Counted from the first letter of the stretch, positions 12,601 to 24,656 are shown. The stretch: 64,000 nucleotides of DNA from Oscheius onirici (GCA_932521025.1 OW051472.1:5208001-5272000); one strand, 5' to 3'. Program-made: numbers and translations. Notes: generated by a model not told the origin, from the sequence alone.

Positions 12601-15600
12601 GAAAAGAGGGTCAAGTGCTTGGGACACGTTGTTATCGAAGAAGACATGGTCGTCTCCGTGTCTGTGCTCTCAATTAGAGCGTTACAATGAGAACATTCTA
12701 TACATGAATTTGATTTGGGGATGGGGTAGCTCGAAGGCGTTAGGAGAGTACTAAAAGACTTGCGAACAGTCGTAGCTGTGGCCAACATTGGCTGGATCAG
12801 CGGCCGTTGCTCGTTCAGTAACTCTTCGTCACTGTTCTCTTCCGTAGTAGCACGAGAATCTCGAACCGTTAGTTTCGGAGAAGCTGACTGCGTTGAATTC
12901 TTAAATTTTACTGTTATACTGCTGAAAAAGCACGTTCGTAACCTTTTTGCCATGTTCATCACTCTGTCTGCCCCTCCATGAATGAGTGTCCTTTGAGTTC
13001 CTCACACTGCCATTTCCATCGTCTTTTCCATTCATTGACAAGCCTCGGTCATTGTTGGACCTGAATTGAACGGCTCATTGTGGGGCGTAATTGATTTAAA
13101 AGTTTGTTTGTGTCCAAGGAGGGGACATGGGCCCAGAGATGGGTAACCCCTTTTCTTTCTCCGGAGAGGGGCCACGCGGCTAGGGTCGATTACGTTAGCT
13201 GCTGTACGCGGTGTCAAATATCGCGGCCGGGTATCGACTTAGTTTGTTCACAAGAAGATGAACTTACCACGTGTAGGTATCCGGACAAATTGTCGTAAAA
13301 TTGCGCGAATATCCGCTCTGATTGTAACGCATCGGATGCCAGCATTGACAGCGCAAAATCCGCACGAAAGCTTGTCGAAAACGTTTGTTGAAAACAGTAT
13401 AAATGATGGGATTGACAGTACTAGAAATATAGCCGAGCCATAGGAATATTGAGCCCATCCATGAGGGCAGAGCACAAATCTCGCCACAGAAGCCCATGAT
13501 GAAATTTGCTGCGAAAAAAGGCGTCCAGCAAATGAAGAAGCAGATAAAGACGACAGCCAAGACCCTTGTAGCTTTGTGTTCGTTTGCCAGCTCCTGACTC
13601 GCTGTCTGCAATTATCAGAGTTCTAAACATGTGGCAGTAATTGCGCTGTTTTGAAGCGAGTTTAAAACCAACCTGATAGGAATTTCTCCTGCTGACTCTG
13701 TTGGCAATAAGTCCAATATAACTCGAAGTTCGACTTTTTAACTTGGTCATAGCCGAGGTGTTCTTGGTCAGCGGTCGATGAGAAACTGATAAAGCGACGT
13801 TGTTGTTCGTCACGAGCAGATTCGACAGATCGCCGTCTTCTTTGTAACTCACGACGCTAGCCTTGTAGCCGCCATTTGGACCGCTGCAATCACATGTTTC
13901 TTGTTTACCTTGCCCGTGTGAAGCTCGCGTATAATTAGCTGCTCTAATCGTTCTTGGAAAAACGCTGTACTTCCTGAGCTCTTAACGCTCGCTCCGGGAT
14001 ATGGACTATTTCCTACCTGGAAGTGCTCGTCTTGTGGCCGATGCCATTGGTCACAGTTGAGTTAGTGCGAGTGTAGCCAAGTTTCCTGTGTGCCATAGTT
14101 CTTCGCAAGCCGTTTCCGTTCAACTTGTCGTTTGCACACTGACTGAGTATTGATGCTTGTCTGTTCAATAGATTTGTAGTCAGAACATAGGTGACGGCCA
14201 TGATGCAAAAAGGAATAAGAAACGTTAGAGTCGAACCGTAGATGATGTACTCTTGACTGAAAATTGTGCACTTGTTTCGTAAAAAACTGCATTACTTGTA
14301 AATGATGCATGTATTGTCACGCAAAATATTTGTGTCATCCCTGTAACCCAGGAGGCCAATTGGCAGCGAGACCATAAAAGTGATCATCCATACGCCGGCA
14401 ATTTTGACAACAATCATCGATTTTGATTTGTTTCGTTTGAATGGGGCCGATATGCCGAGATAACGATCCAGACTGATGACTGACATGTGAACAATGCTGG
14501 CTGAACAGAGAAAAACGTCGCAATAGACGTAAGCCAAACACCAGGCCGTGTTCCAAGTCCAGTAACCTAGAAATTGATATCATTTTGGGCTCAAAAAGCG
14601 CTCTCAATTACGCTGGTTCCGCCTTGCGGTCAAGTATGTTCCAACGCCCGACCGCAAGGTGTCGAGTGTCTTTTATTACACAGGGGAGCAGTTCTACGTT
14701 TTTGCGACAAATTATAGCTGTTTGCTGATTATTCACAAAAAGCGGGTGGTTATAGACACAGACTTACCATGGCGAACTTCGACAATAATACTGATGGGCA
14801 TAACTATGCAGCAGACCAATAAGTCGGCAATGGCTAGACTCAAAAGAAAGTAGTTGGTCACATTTTGTAGCCGTTTATCAGTACAGATTGCCACTACGAC
14901 GAGTAAATTTCCTGGAAATTTTTATCCTAAAAATTGAAAAGAAGATTTTGCTACCAATGAGGCCGACGAAAGTAAAGATGGGTAGTACCAGTAGGGCAAA
15001 AGCATTATGGCGAATCATTTGAACCTGAACAACTGAGGACAACTCCCATTGTGTCATAGAAACATCGGGCTTAGCGGGAGCGAGCTAGCCGTGGTGACTG
15101 GCTGACGGCATACGCAGACTCCGCCCCTTCCCCTCTTTGAAGCTCTCACTATTAGGGGATTTGATTTTGGGAGGAGAACCCGGAGAAGAAGACGTTTCAA
15201 TTAAGATTTGATGGTGACGGAGGCTTGCCTGAAAGGAGCTGGCTTGAATTTAATGTAAACGTTAGAGAGCGGATGATTCAAACTGTTTATACAGCCTGTA
15301 TTGACTGTTGAAATTCTATATCAATGAAAACTAGGGAAAATCTGGTTTCGAGAAAGAGACTAATTGGCTAATGTTCAGCGATCCCGAGATCTGTCTGTCG
15401 TACGTGGGAATGCTCGTCGAGCACTTCAATAGCCACGTGCGTTATGGAGCTGCCATGGCTCTCGGAATTGCCTGTGCCGGATCCGGATACAAGGTTTTTC
15501 TTTTTTTTAAGCTTATAAATTGCACAATTTTAGGAAGCCATCGCCCTGATCGAGCCGCTCGTTTCTGCCAAGGAGAATTTTGTTCGTCAGGGTGCCGTTA

Positions 15601-17774
15601 TTGCGTTATCATTCATACATATTCAGCAGACGGAGGCCACATGCCCCAAGGTGAGTATTTATTACAGCTAACTCGTCTGATAAGTAGGCTCATTGGCTGG
15701 GCCTTGATTTATGCTCTCAACTAAAACGGGGTAAACTTGAAGGCTCATCGAATATCCCGTGCTTCCCGGAAAAAGGTCTTGCAGACCGATGAGCTTTAAA
15801 AAGTTGTTAAATTCGGAGAGAAGATGGTCGTCGGATCACGACAAATATTTGATCGGTTCTCTCATCATTCATGCCGGCACAAGTGCATCGGTCCCGCCGC
15901 CAGTTCCTTCGGTTTCAATCAGAGGGCAGAGAGGCGCAAATGCATTGACATCTATTAGGGACACAACATGGAGTTTCTTCTAAAACGAGGAGAAAACTCT
16001 CGACCGGGAAGCTGTCGGTTCTCGTTAGGCGCCAAACAATTACTACTTGCGGGTGGTAGTCACCGGGGTGGAGAACGGTCATGTGTTTTGGATTAAAAAT
16101 GTCAACATTTTTGATACCAAGATCAGAGTTTGGCCGGAACGTTCAAGCCTGGTAATCATGTTTTGACTCAAAATTGCTCCGATTACGGTATCTAATGCAG
16201 TGGAAAAGTTGTTGAAATTGACTGGAAGGATTATATTCTATTAAAATTGGCACTATTATGCGACCTTTTTTGTCCTAAATGTGTTTTGGCGCGCATCGGG
16301 AGGGAACCGGCTTACCATTGAAATAATCTGTTTTAGGTCGTCGAATTCCGCAAGCAGTTGACGAAAATGATCACGGAGAAGGGCGAGGACAGCATGTCCA
16401 AATTCGGAGCCATCATCTCTCAAGGAATTTTGGATGCCGGAGGCCGTAACCTCACCATTTCGCTGCACAATCGAGCCGGTCACCCCGATATGGGCGGTGT
16501 CGTCGGAATGATGTGCTTCCAGCAGTACTGGTACTGGCACTCGATGGTCAATTTCATCTCGCTGGCCACAAAGCCCACCTGTCTCATTGCTCTGAACAAG
16601 AATCTGGAGATGCCGAAAGTTGAATTCAAGTGTAATGCCAAGGCTTCCCTGTTCGCCTATCCACCCGCGCTGGAGGGCAAAAAGAAGGAAGAAAATGAAA
16701 AGGTTAGACAAATTTAAACCTATAAAATCTTGTTTTTTAGGTCGAGACGGCTGTACTCTCGATTACGAACAAAAAGAAGCAGCAGAAGATCCAGAAGGAA
16801 AAGGAGCCGAAGGAGGAGAAGATGGAAGTTGATCAGCCGGAAAGCGCTGTTGTGAAAAAGGAAGAAAAGTGAGTGATCGCTGTTTGTGCTCTCGGGGGTT
16901 ATTTCCGAAGCAGATTGATCTAAATCCAGCACCAGATAATGACTTATTCCTGCTGCGCGAAGTGTGGTTCTACCGCCCACGCGTGTGCTCCGAAACGCGC
17001 CTTATTATATAGTCCTCAAGCGTGTGAGTATCGCCTCTCTCGACCTCTCTCCGGGTATGAATATCAGGGGACGAGGATGTCCCCGGCAATTCAATTATAG
17101 CTTCATTTTCATGCTGTTCCCATGATATTTGACAGCAAATTTGGGCTCTCTTGTAGTATCTCTGGCAGGCATAAAGCTACCGTATTAGAGCAAAAGAAGG
17201 AATTCGAGTGCCGCGTTCTCACATTATCGTAAAATTCTCATTCTGAAGAGAGACTTCCAATCTTGGCTCTTGAAGTAATTCGGAAGAGAATGAGATGCCT
17301 TTTGATCTTGACAACGAAAGCAATGTATTCTCTTTCCCGTTAATCATTGCACAAGCGTCGCCACCACCAGCTGCCGTCTGAAAACCACCGCGAGCTCTCT
17401 GACAATTTATCTGTCACGGCTAAATTATTGCTAACAGCTTCCAAGAGTGACTTTTTCAGGAAAAATGAACCCGAGGCTCCCACCCACGTGATCGAGAACC
17501 CCTGTCGTGTTGTTCGTCTGCAGTTGAGAACGCTATCGATGCCGGAAAATGCGAGGTTAGTTGATCTTTTTTTACAGGAAAATCTTTTTTCAGGTACAAG
17601 CCTGTCAAGCCCACTACTCATGGAGGAATCGTCCTGGTCCGTGATCGCAAACCGGGAGAAAAGGAAGATCTCGTGGAGCAGGTTGCCGCCGGCGGTGGAG
17701 CAGCCAATGCCGATCCGTCTGCCCCGGAAAAGGATCCCTTCACTGCTTTTGAAATCGAGCTGAACGACTATTAA
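9652..17774 (+). CDS. psmd-1 / rpn-2: 26S proteasome non-ATPase regulatory subunit 1 (Rpn2)
   Basis: Base scaffold subunit of the 19S regulatory particle, which binds Rpn13 and helps dock ubiquitinated substrates. About 17 exons align along the whole family length. Landmarks are [153 protein letters not shown]-type [15 protein letters not shown], and an acidic/Lys-rich tail before [14 protein letters not shown]. The repeated Gly-Leu-Ala-rich stretches are the PC repeats. TAA is at 17772-17774. The ATG lies 5 nt after a TTTTTCAG acceptor. The first 20 residues match the family poorly, so the start is less sure. Most introns are 38-45 bp; the 3,071-bp intron 12308-15378 holds a complete GPCR gene on the other strand. 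Confidence 0.95.
12561..15057 (-). CDS. 5-HT2-like biogenic amine GPCR nested in an Rpn2 intron
   Basis: A seven-helix rhodopsin-family receptor in the plasma membrane, probably for serotonin or a related amine. Minus-strand exons join in phase: 15057 to about 14955 (TM1), 14911-14767 (TM2, LAIADLLVC), 14568-14296 (TM3-TM4), 14257-14018 (TM5, [10 protein letters not shown]), 13884-13673 (third loop, basic), 13605-13268 (TM6-TM7) and 12921-12561 (Ser/Thr-rich tail). Visible motifs are the TM3 aspartate in [10 protein letters not shown] that binds the amine, DRY in [14 protein letters not shown] in TM6 and [12 protein letters not shown] in TM7. The last exon is supported by a gtaagt donor at 13267 and a CTTTTTCAG acceptor that restores frame; without that splice the protein would stop after DTYTW. 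The closest family is 5-HT2 by the TM5-TM7 strings; octopamine or dopamine receptors are alternatives. The N-terminus is short (about 20 residues) and lacks an obvious signal. Confidence 0.88.
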
Positions 17775-18573
17775 TCCGTATATTTATTTCGACCCCCAAT
17801 CCTAGTGCACTGTATTTTATACTCGTTATGCCGTGTGTATTTTTGCTTTCTGGTAAAGTGACGAGCTCTTTGATCACAGGCGTAAATGCCTGGAAATGAA
17901 TTTCCAGGTTAATATCATCTGTTTATATCCATCGGGTGGGAGTTTCCGAGAATCCTATGGAGAAGAGTCCGACCACCCGTATATTTTTCAACTTAGCGAG
18001 GGATTCTTCCCTGCGGACACTGAAAAACAAGGCCGTTCATGGCGAGAACAAAGAAAATGGGGGAAAATTGAATTCTTTATGGACGACGGTTGTTGGGGGA
18101 GAGAGGCGACACTCAAGTAAATGACCATGGGAACCGAAAGAATTAGCGACTCGAAGAAGAGACCAGGGTCTGAAAGTAAAAAGGGAGGTCATTTTGTTTG
18201 TATAAATGAGGTTTGGATTCGCTAGAAAGGACTGCTTTTTGAGTAGATAGGGAAGATGTCAGTTTTTAAATCAAAGAAGTGTGTTTTTGATATCTTGTGA
18301 ACTCGACACGCTAACAAGCAGAATGATACCCGTTTTTCTACCGTAATGGAGCTAATTTGCGTGCTAACTCTCTCTCTCTCTCTCTCTTGGAAATCGGAGT
18401 AAAATGTTGGTAGACGGGAAATCTGGGGGATATTTCAGAGATCCCATTTTTAGTAGTAACAGACGGGATCCTTGTGGTCAGTGTCTGATAAAAAAATAGA
18501 TTAAACAGGATAGGAAAAACTAAAGAATTAGACAGAACAAGTCATTACCCGTCAAATTCTACTGACTCTACTT
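17775..18573. other. Intergenic region with Rpn2 3' UTR and CT microsatellite
   Basis: About 800 bp after the Rpn2 stop. It contains a (CT)n run at about 18366-18389 and otherwise only short frames. No canonical AATAAA is close to the Rpn2 stop. Confidence 0.5.
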
Positions 18574-18576
18574 CAG
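18566..18576 (+). promoter_or_regulatory. 3' splice acceptor 14 nt before the 18591 gene
   Basis: CTCTACTTCAG ends 14 nt upstream of the ATG of a one-exon gene. That gene has no other intron, so a leader acceptor or a 5' UTR intron is the likely reason for it. Confidence 0.4.
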
Positions 18577-18590
18577 TCAGTCGTTGAGCG

Positions 18591-19007
18591 ATGCTGCCTG
18601 CTGCTCTTGCCCTTCTACCCGTCGTCAGCCTTCTGTTGTTCGTCTGCAGTCGCAAAAACAAGTCCGGTTCGCCTGTCGGCTACGGAAGCCCAAGCAGCCG
18701 CCGGAAGAGCTCGTACGCCTGGGAAAAGAAGCCTAACATCGAGCCAACTCAGCCAGTCTCCTTTCCGGAACCGGAGATTCCTCCCGGGCTCAAGTCGGTC
18801 GAAAAGTCAAAGACTACAGTCGTCGTAGTGGAAGAGACACAGAAGGCAGAGTCGAAGAAGGACGCAGTGGACAAGACGGAACCCCCGGAGACGACGGACA
18901 AGCCGACAGACAAGATGACCGAAGAGGCGTCGAAGGAGAAGAAGTGTCTCGTTATCGCTTCACAAAAGACGCAAAAGGACTCGCAAAAAACGCTGGCATC
19001 TTCTTAA
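18591..19007 (+). CDS. Small Lys/Glu/Thr-rich protein with N-terminal hydrophobic segment, unknown
   Basis: A single-exon frame of 138 residues that I do not recognise. Residues 1-19 form a hydrophobic segment (LPAALALLPVVSLLLFVCS) followed by basic RKNKSG, so it may be a membrane anchor with the rest cytoplasmic, or a signal peptide. Residues 25-138 are polar and low-complexity, rich in Lys, Glu, Thr, Pro and Ser, with no domain or coiled coil I can name. Three things support a real gene: an acceptor 14 nt before the ATG, strong coding bias (GAC/AAG/GAG use), and a canonical AATAAA starting one base after the TAA. It converges with the SK channel gene. Confidence 0.7.
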   Translation: MLPAALALLPVVSLLLFVCSRKNKSGSPVGYGSPSSRRKSSYAWEKKPNIEPTQPVSFPEPEIPPGLKSVEKSKTTVVVVEETQKAESKKDAVDKTEPPETTDKPTDKMTEEASKEKKCLVIASQKTQKDSQKTLASS

Positions 19008-19013
19008 AATAAA
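19008..19013 (+). terminator. Polyadenylation signal AATAAA
   Basis: A canonical hexamer begins one base after the stop codon of the 18591-19007 frame, giving a very short 3' UTR. Confidence 0.65.
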
Positions 19014-19866
19014 AGACTTTGTCGTTATTTCACTGGTAGACCCATTTTCTGTTTTTGCTTGAATTGAAAGAGAATGAGACGCATTGCTTACCGTAAGCAT
19101 AGTCAATCCAGAGAAAACTAGTTCTTTAATGTTTTCGCTACAAAACCCATTGGCCCGTATAAAGCGTACAAAGGTTCAATACTTATTGTTAGTTAAAGAT
19201 TCGCTAACAAATATAAATTTGATTTACGGGTCAGCCTTTACACGTTACAACTGCGGCAATGGGTCTCGCGACAAAAAAAATCGTCATTCTCAGTATTCTT
19301 AACTTCTGAACTGGTTATAGCTGATATCCACTGGATACTCACAATCAGAGCGACAAAAATTAGCATTTAGTTCTTCCAGAAGTGGTTTACTTCCGAGGCG
19401 ATCCTGGAGTCAGTAGGTCCACTTCTTTTGAACTACCACCTGTTCAGCCCGAACTTTGGAAAAAGACAAGCATTACAGTAATCTACCGAAGCCCATCCAA
19501 GTGCCGATCCAGTTACAGTAAGCGTTCCTTGTCCCAAAAGTCGAGGTTCATTGTAAAAAAAAATTGCCATTCTTTCTAAGGTCCGAAAACGTATGAACTT
19601 TCATTCGGAAACAAATACACAATCCATGGTACATGTGATAATGTGAACCCGTGAAGGAGAGGACGAAAAACAGGCTGAGATAAGACACTAGAAGGGAGAT
19701 TGATGTGCATTGACGCCAAAGACAGTTTCTATTTGTTGTGGCTGTTGTGTTCGGCAGCTGAAAGGAAATGTTGTTGAGGGGTACTCCATTTCAAATAACA
19801 AGGACACCTATTCATTCCGAAATTCAAGCACAGTCTGTTCAGCAGCTACTGAAAAACTTAAGATTT
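19014..19866. other. Convergent intergenic region
   Basis: Roughly 850 bp between the 18591 gene and the SK channel 3' end. No gene or repeat family was recognised here. Confidence 0.45.
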
Positions 19867-20161
19867 TCAAATTTTTCGTCGAAAGAGTAGCAGCTGATCA
19901 GAATGTACGAGTTTCCTATTCATTAACTGCTGGATTGTTTGTGCTTTATTGGTGTCAGGACCGGACTGATGTGGTTGGTCCCAACACGAACAAATCCCGC
20001 CAGTTCGCTCTGAGCAGACTATACTGTCCACACGAAAGACATGCCCCCACAAAAAACATTCTGGCATTTCTAAAGCCACACGGACATTCTCTCTTCTGCC
20101 ACACAACGACATGCCCTTGCTACCTCTCCCTAGGTCTGATCGTCGCCTTCCTCCCAGAGAA
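19867..20161 (-). other. Possible terminal exon of the SK channel
   Basis: The last recognisable SK exon ends at 20212 with a gtaagag donor, so at least one more exon is expected. A minus-strand frame after a CAAG acceptor at 20161 continues in phase for about 98 codons to a stop at 19867. The acceptor is weak and the residues (SLGGRRRSDLGRGSKG, then Cys-containing) match no SK tail I know. Confidence 0.3.
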
Positions 20162-20211
20162 CTTGACTTGAACTACAAGTGATCAAGGACGTTTCTTCCG
20201 GACTCTCTTAC

Positions 20212-23200
20212 CTATGCTGCTGGTTCACCACATTGTAGTGATTGCGGACGGCCCGTTGGAGAACATCGATCTGCGCTCGCATCTCGTCCTGTGCCGAAAG
20301 CAGTTTCTGCATTGAACTGTGCATTTCTGCCACGAGCTAAAAATGGAAGATTCCAGATCAAAAAGTACAACTTGCCCTTGTGACTTGCTGATTGTTCACG
20401 GAATTGCTCTCTCCGAATACACGCATCTCGTTCTTAATTGAGCGGAAGTCGTGGATCGCTCGCAGGAATTTTCTCTGATGTTTTCGCAGAATCGCGTCCG
20501 AACTGAGACCGCTCTGTAGGCACTTGTGGATTCGCCAAGTATGTTGGAGAACCTAAAAATGTAGTCACTATCTACTGAATAGATGTACTCAGTCCAATGC
20601 TGGTTGTCAGGCTAATTTCAAGTTTTTTGGCTGCTAATCTGGCCGAGTATTCAACATTTATATATTTTGGATAGTGTCAAGCAAAACCAGGTGTTTAAAG
20701 TTCCCCGACTCAACAAGGTTCTCTACTGAAACCTTTCCGTAGGACAGTTTTGTGCTAAACCATCTCAAGCGAGACTTACAATTCTTCTTCAATCCCCCTT
20801 ACCTTGGCCGCTGCATGCTTGTGTTCTCTCGTCAGCTTGCTATCATGCATAAAGTTGTTCACGTTCCTTTGTCCCTGAGACAACAAGATGTTCCTCGAAA
20901 TGACGGCGATCAGAATCGACGAAATTATTGCTCCCTGAACGAGTTGGAAGTAGCCCAAATCTTGGGATGAGACCTACCACCACCCCGACAAAAATGGCAA
21001 TGATTCGACCCGCATGAGTTTGTGGAACAATGTCTCCGTAACCGTTGAGCATAAACGTTATAGCTGAAAAGGATTGACTTGATCTTATAAATGTAGTTTG
21101 TTCAAAAAAGAATCCAACATTTCTTTCCCTACGAGAACGTGTAACGTCGAACAGCGCAAATTTCAAATTTTTACTTTTAAAATGGCTGTTAAGTAGCAGA
21201 AAAGGGAATTTTGGGTTACTGTTTTATTTTTAACAGACTTTAATTGAATACCTATAAACCAGAGGGCGTTTGAGTAGAGAATAGAAGGCACTTTGGCATC
21301 CTCATCGCTCTGACCGAATCTCTCGCACTGAACAAAAGTCCACGATGTGATCAGCCAGAAGATGATGGTAAAGGTTGTCAGGAACATGATGGGATGCTGG
21401 TCGAGGACAGTTTTCAGGACGAAAGAAAAGTTGACTTGTATCCTGTTCAGGGCGGCTAGAGTTCGAGTAGAGGCGTCCTAAAGCGGTTTATTTCCGAGTT
21501 CAGAAAAAAAGATCGAACCTGGAACTGTTTGCTGTGAAGGACCATGAATCTGGCTAGAAGATAAGACCTGGAGAGCATCAATATTGAGAGGGGAACGTCG
21601 AGTGGTACCTGCAAAAAAAGAGGAAGTTGCGTGGCTCACGCAATGGGACTAGGGTACAATCTAATGGGAGGATTAACTTCTGAACATGTTATAGAGTGTT
21701 AAAACCAAAATACGAAAGTGTTGGAAACACCACGATTTCGAACTTGAGTTTTCTGGGGAAATCATGCATGTAAAGCTGTTCCGCCACTATGGTACTTCAA
21801 CCTAGTTTGTGCAATAGCATACAAACAATGAAAAATGAAAGAGCTCGAATCTCAACTTACTTCTGCCGTTCTGAACGATCGACTATCCGTCGCTGTCCGA
21901 CTCGTCAAAATGTACAGCCATTCCAGATTGATGGTGATAGGAATGGGGGTGATTGAACAGAGGACGAATTCCAAGATGAACTGGAGAGCCTTTTCCGTCG
22001 TCAAAACAACTCTCCAGTCGTCCGCTCCGCAGTCAATCAATTCTAACTAAAAGTTTCTTTTTTTTTTTCAGAAGAGAATGTGAAAGACTAACCACAATGT
22101 CGTTCTGATGGTAGCGGATGATATTGTACAGTAGACCCATGGTCGATATCACTGTCAGCATTCTCAGTGCATACGATATTACGTGGACCTGTAACTTTCG
22201 TTGTTTCAATAGTTTTAATAGTATCAGGGAAAGTAACTTTGATCGTTAGCAACTCACTTTTGTAACTCCCAGAATCCCTTGCCCCGTCAACTCGGCATCT
22301 ATAAACATGAAGATAATTCCGATCATGGCTAGAATGACTGTTCGGTCGGCTATTTTCACCCTAAAATGAGGTTGAAGAATGGCTAAAAATGTGTAGTACC
22401 TGTTAGCTAGACGTTCAGATCTGACCTTGTAGACCATCTTGACCTGATTGCTGTCAACCGGGACCCCGTAGCGACTGTTGTTCCTCCGAAAATGGCTGTT
22501 CGAGTGATGCGAAACGACGCTTCCGTTGCTCTCACAGAAGGCGACAGCTGCTGCTAACTTTCAAAGACGTTTTTGGAGATAAACGAACCACGATCGAAAG
22601 ATCCCTTTGCCGACTCAATCAGACTGTCCGTCGCCGTTGACTTGATGTTGTTTATACGGAGCTGCGAGCCGGTGTCCTCTACCGTAATCACCGGCCCGTG
22701 ATGTGACGGTTTCACTGGAAAATTGTTTTCGAAAGAAGAAATAATGAGATCGCATCCGGGGGCTCATCTTTTCATCTTTTTACAGTCATGATAAATAAGT
22801 AATGTTTGACCCTATGTCTACGGTCTTACTGACCTTTTTTGGTCAAAGACCTAAATCTTTTCTACTCAAAGTCTCATTGTATTTTCTAGGCCTAAGTTAA
22901 AGTTAGCCTGTAGAAATCTTGTTCAGCTCCACGCCGCGAAATTCATAACCGAACTCTGAGGGTGCCGCGTAATGTTCTTCTACGAGTTCTTCAAGACGAC
23001 CCGCTCTTATCTCAAAAATGTATCAAATCGTATGGCTTGCAAACTTTCAAAGTTTCTATTCCCCCGTTGGCCGTGTATGAGGTCAAGACACGCGCCAATA
23101 TAAATCTTCTATGTGAACAGTGAAAAAAGAAAAGCGGTATAGTTCGAACGGCTATCGAAAGATAGAAGCTGAAAATAAACAGAAAAGTACAAAATCGGGA

Positions 23201-23480
23201 GTGGCAGTGAGCTCACTTACCCCTGATCATACCATTAGAATCGAGAGAATCGCGGCTGTAGTCCAAGGCTGTATAGGCTGGCGGCAGTTGTCCGAGCTTT
23301 TTCCTCGCAGAGAGCAAGTTTCGAAATTGTAGTCTACTTCCATTCAGACGAATCAGATCGGCCGACACCTAAAATCCGCGTAACATTCAGTGCTGCAAAC
23401 GTGATATCCAAATGCACCTCATGCAAACTCGAATCCCTCCGTTTTTCGTTGGGCCTTGATCCGGAGTCAGGCTTGAGCAT
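20212..23480 (-). CDS. Small-conductance calcium-activated potassium channel (SK/KCNN)
   Basis: A tetrameric K+ channel of the plasma membrane, gated by calmodulin and used for after-hyperpolarisation. From the N-terminus it has a variable cytoplasmic region (23480 to about 22440), then S1 (TVILAMIGIIFMFIDAEL), S2-S3 with CGADDWRVVLTTEKALQF, S4 (SRSYLLARFMVLHSKQF), the S4-S5 linker, S5 (TTFTIIFWLITSWTF), pore loop and S6, and a calmodulin-binding domain (HAAAKVLQHTWRIHKCL, ILRKHQRKFLRAIHDFR). A coiled tail follows (AEMHSSMQKLLSAQDEMR). The filter reads TFMLNGYGD where family members have S-I before GYGD. ATG 23480 lies 2 nt after a CAG acceptor. One intron (20342-20389 area) uses a GC donor, gcaagt. 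The last exon here ends in a splice donor, so the C-terminus is incomplete. Family call is very secure; the start could be one of several. Confidence 0.92.
21020..21061 (-). other. SK pore selectivity filter with L-N before GYGD
   Basis: Codons read on the minus strand from 21061 to 21032 give I-T-F-M-L-N-G-Y-G-D. The hydroxyl residue that normally precedes the I/V-GYG triplet is Leu, and the I/V is Asn. Confidence 0.85.
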
Positions 23481-23482
23481 TT

Positions 23483-23492
23483 CTGTGAAAAT
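23483..23492 (-). promoter_or_regulatory. 3' splice acceptor 2 nt before an SK ATG
   Basis: TTTTCACAG then AA and ATG. This may be a leader acceptor for an SK isoform, or an internal acceptor if upstream exons exist. Confidence 0.4.
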
Positions 23493-24550
23493 AACAGTTT
23501 AAAAGAGAGCAGCAAATGGTTTGAAGCGAAAACGATTATGATTAGCTAGTCAGCGACAAATTGATTATTCTATGGAGCGAGAGAGGAAATCCCGAAACTT
23601 TGGTCTCATTTGAGATATGGCAAATAATGACGGAGCGGTTCAAGAAGAAGAACGGAATGTCCGCTAAGAAGGAAGAGAGGATTGGGTACAAAAGGATGGT
23701 TTAAGAACTTTTACAGTAACCCGAAGTACTTTCGTTTCGGGGCCTATTGTCATCCAGTGCATTCTCTGGAAGAATCCTCCACACAGCGCGTCTACTTTTG
23801 AGCAAGATTTCGCTGCGAGATCAAAGCAAGATTTCCCTTTCAAGTGTGACGAATGGTCTTGAAGCATCTTCAAAGAATAGCTGAACTACTGGAAAAGTAA
23901 TATGGGCGGCTGACTAGTGTAGACTGATAGGAAATTGGTCGGACATCCTTTGCGTGATAGCCAGAAAGCAAAACAGAGTGAAGTCGAGCCCAGCAGGTGA
24001 AATGGCATCCCGGATTTTCGTAGGGCTTTGTCCGGGGTATGCCAAAAAGGAAACACGATCCCTATGCGGAAGAACGGACGGGCAGGTCGTCGAATATTAT
24101 GTGAAGAAAGGACTCTAACGAGCTCTCTCGATAGAAAATCGGAGGGTGGGAGGTTGCAAAATGGCGGTAAGAGGGTAATCAGTCAGAGGTGGGATTAGGG
24201 GAGAAACATTTCCTCCTTTTAATCTTACCCACAATGCTAATTGAAGTGAGATCGTGTATCTTTTGGCGAGGATAGAGACGTGGCCTCTGATCTCAATAAC
24301 ATGAACCCAAGCCTAATAAAAGTAGGTTTTCGCTCGACTCCCGTTCCATAATCCTACATAATTACGTCAGATATGCTCGAAAAATATCCGTGAGGTTGAC
24401 GCAACGCGGCTCTGTCCTAGTTTTATGACCCGTCTCTGGATCATCTTGTCTTTTTTATAAACTGGATAATGTTAGTGTTTTTCCCGAAAATGATTCATGC
24501 AGTTTTACGAAATTTAGTGAGCTCGATACGAGCAAGAAAGTATGTATTTT
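23493..24550. other. Region upstream of the SK channel
   Basis: About 1 kb with no recognisable exon. It may be promoter or intron of longer SK isoforms. Confidence 0.4.
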
Positions 24551-24656
24551 ACCCCCTTGATACCGTCAATAAAAATGTAAATGTAAGGGGTTTGTGGTTC
24601 TCGAAGCGAAATATTTATGGGTTACTGTTGCGTTCTTTGTTTTTGAACAGACTTTA
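24551..24656. repeat. Dispersed repeat ending in TGAACAGACTTT
   Basis: A 105-bp block that begins CCCCCTTGATACCGTCAATA and ends TTTTTGAACAGACTTT. The same sequence occurs inverted at 50776-50890, with further partial copies at about 50900-50975, 51366-51433 and 51504-51571. It is a non-autonomous element, with no coding sequence. Confidence 0.75.

Noticed and set aside
12760-13298. Plus-strand frames inside the large Rpn2 intron as Rpn2 exons
   Set aside because: They do not match Rpn2. The exons on each side (to 12307 and from 15379) already join in phase, and this region is explained by the antisense GPCR.
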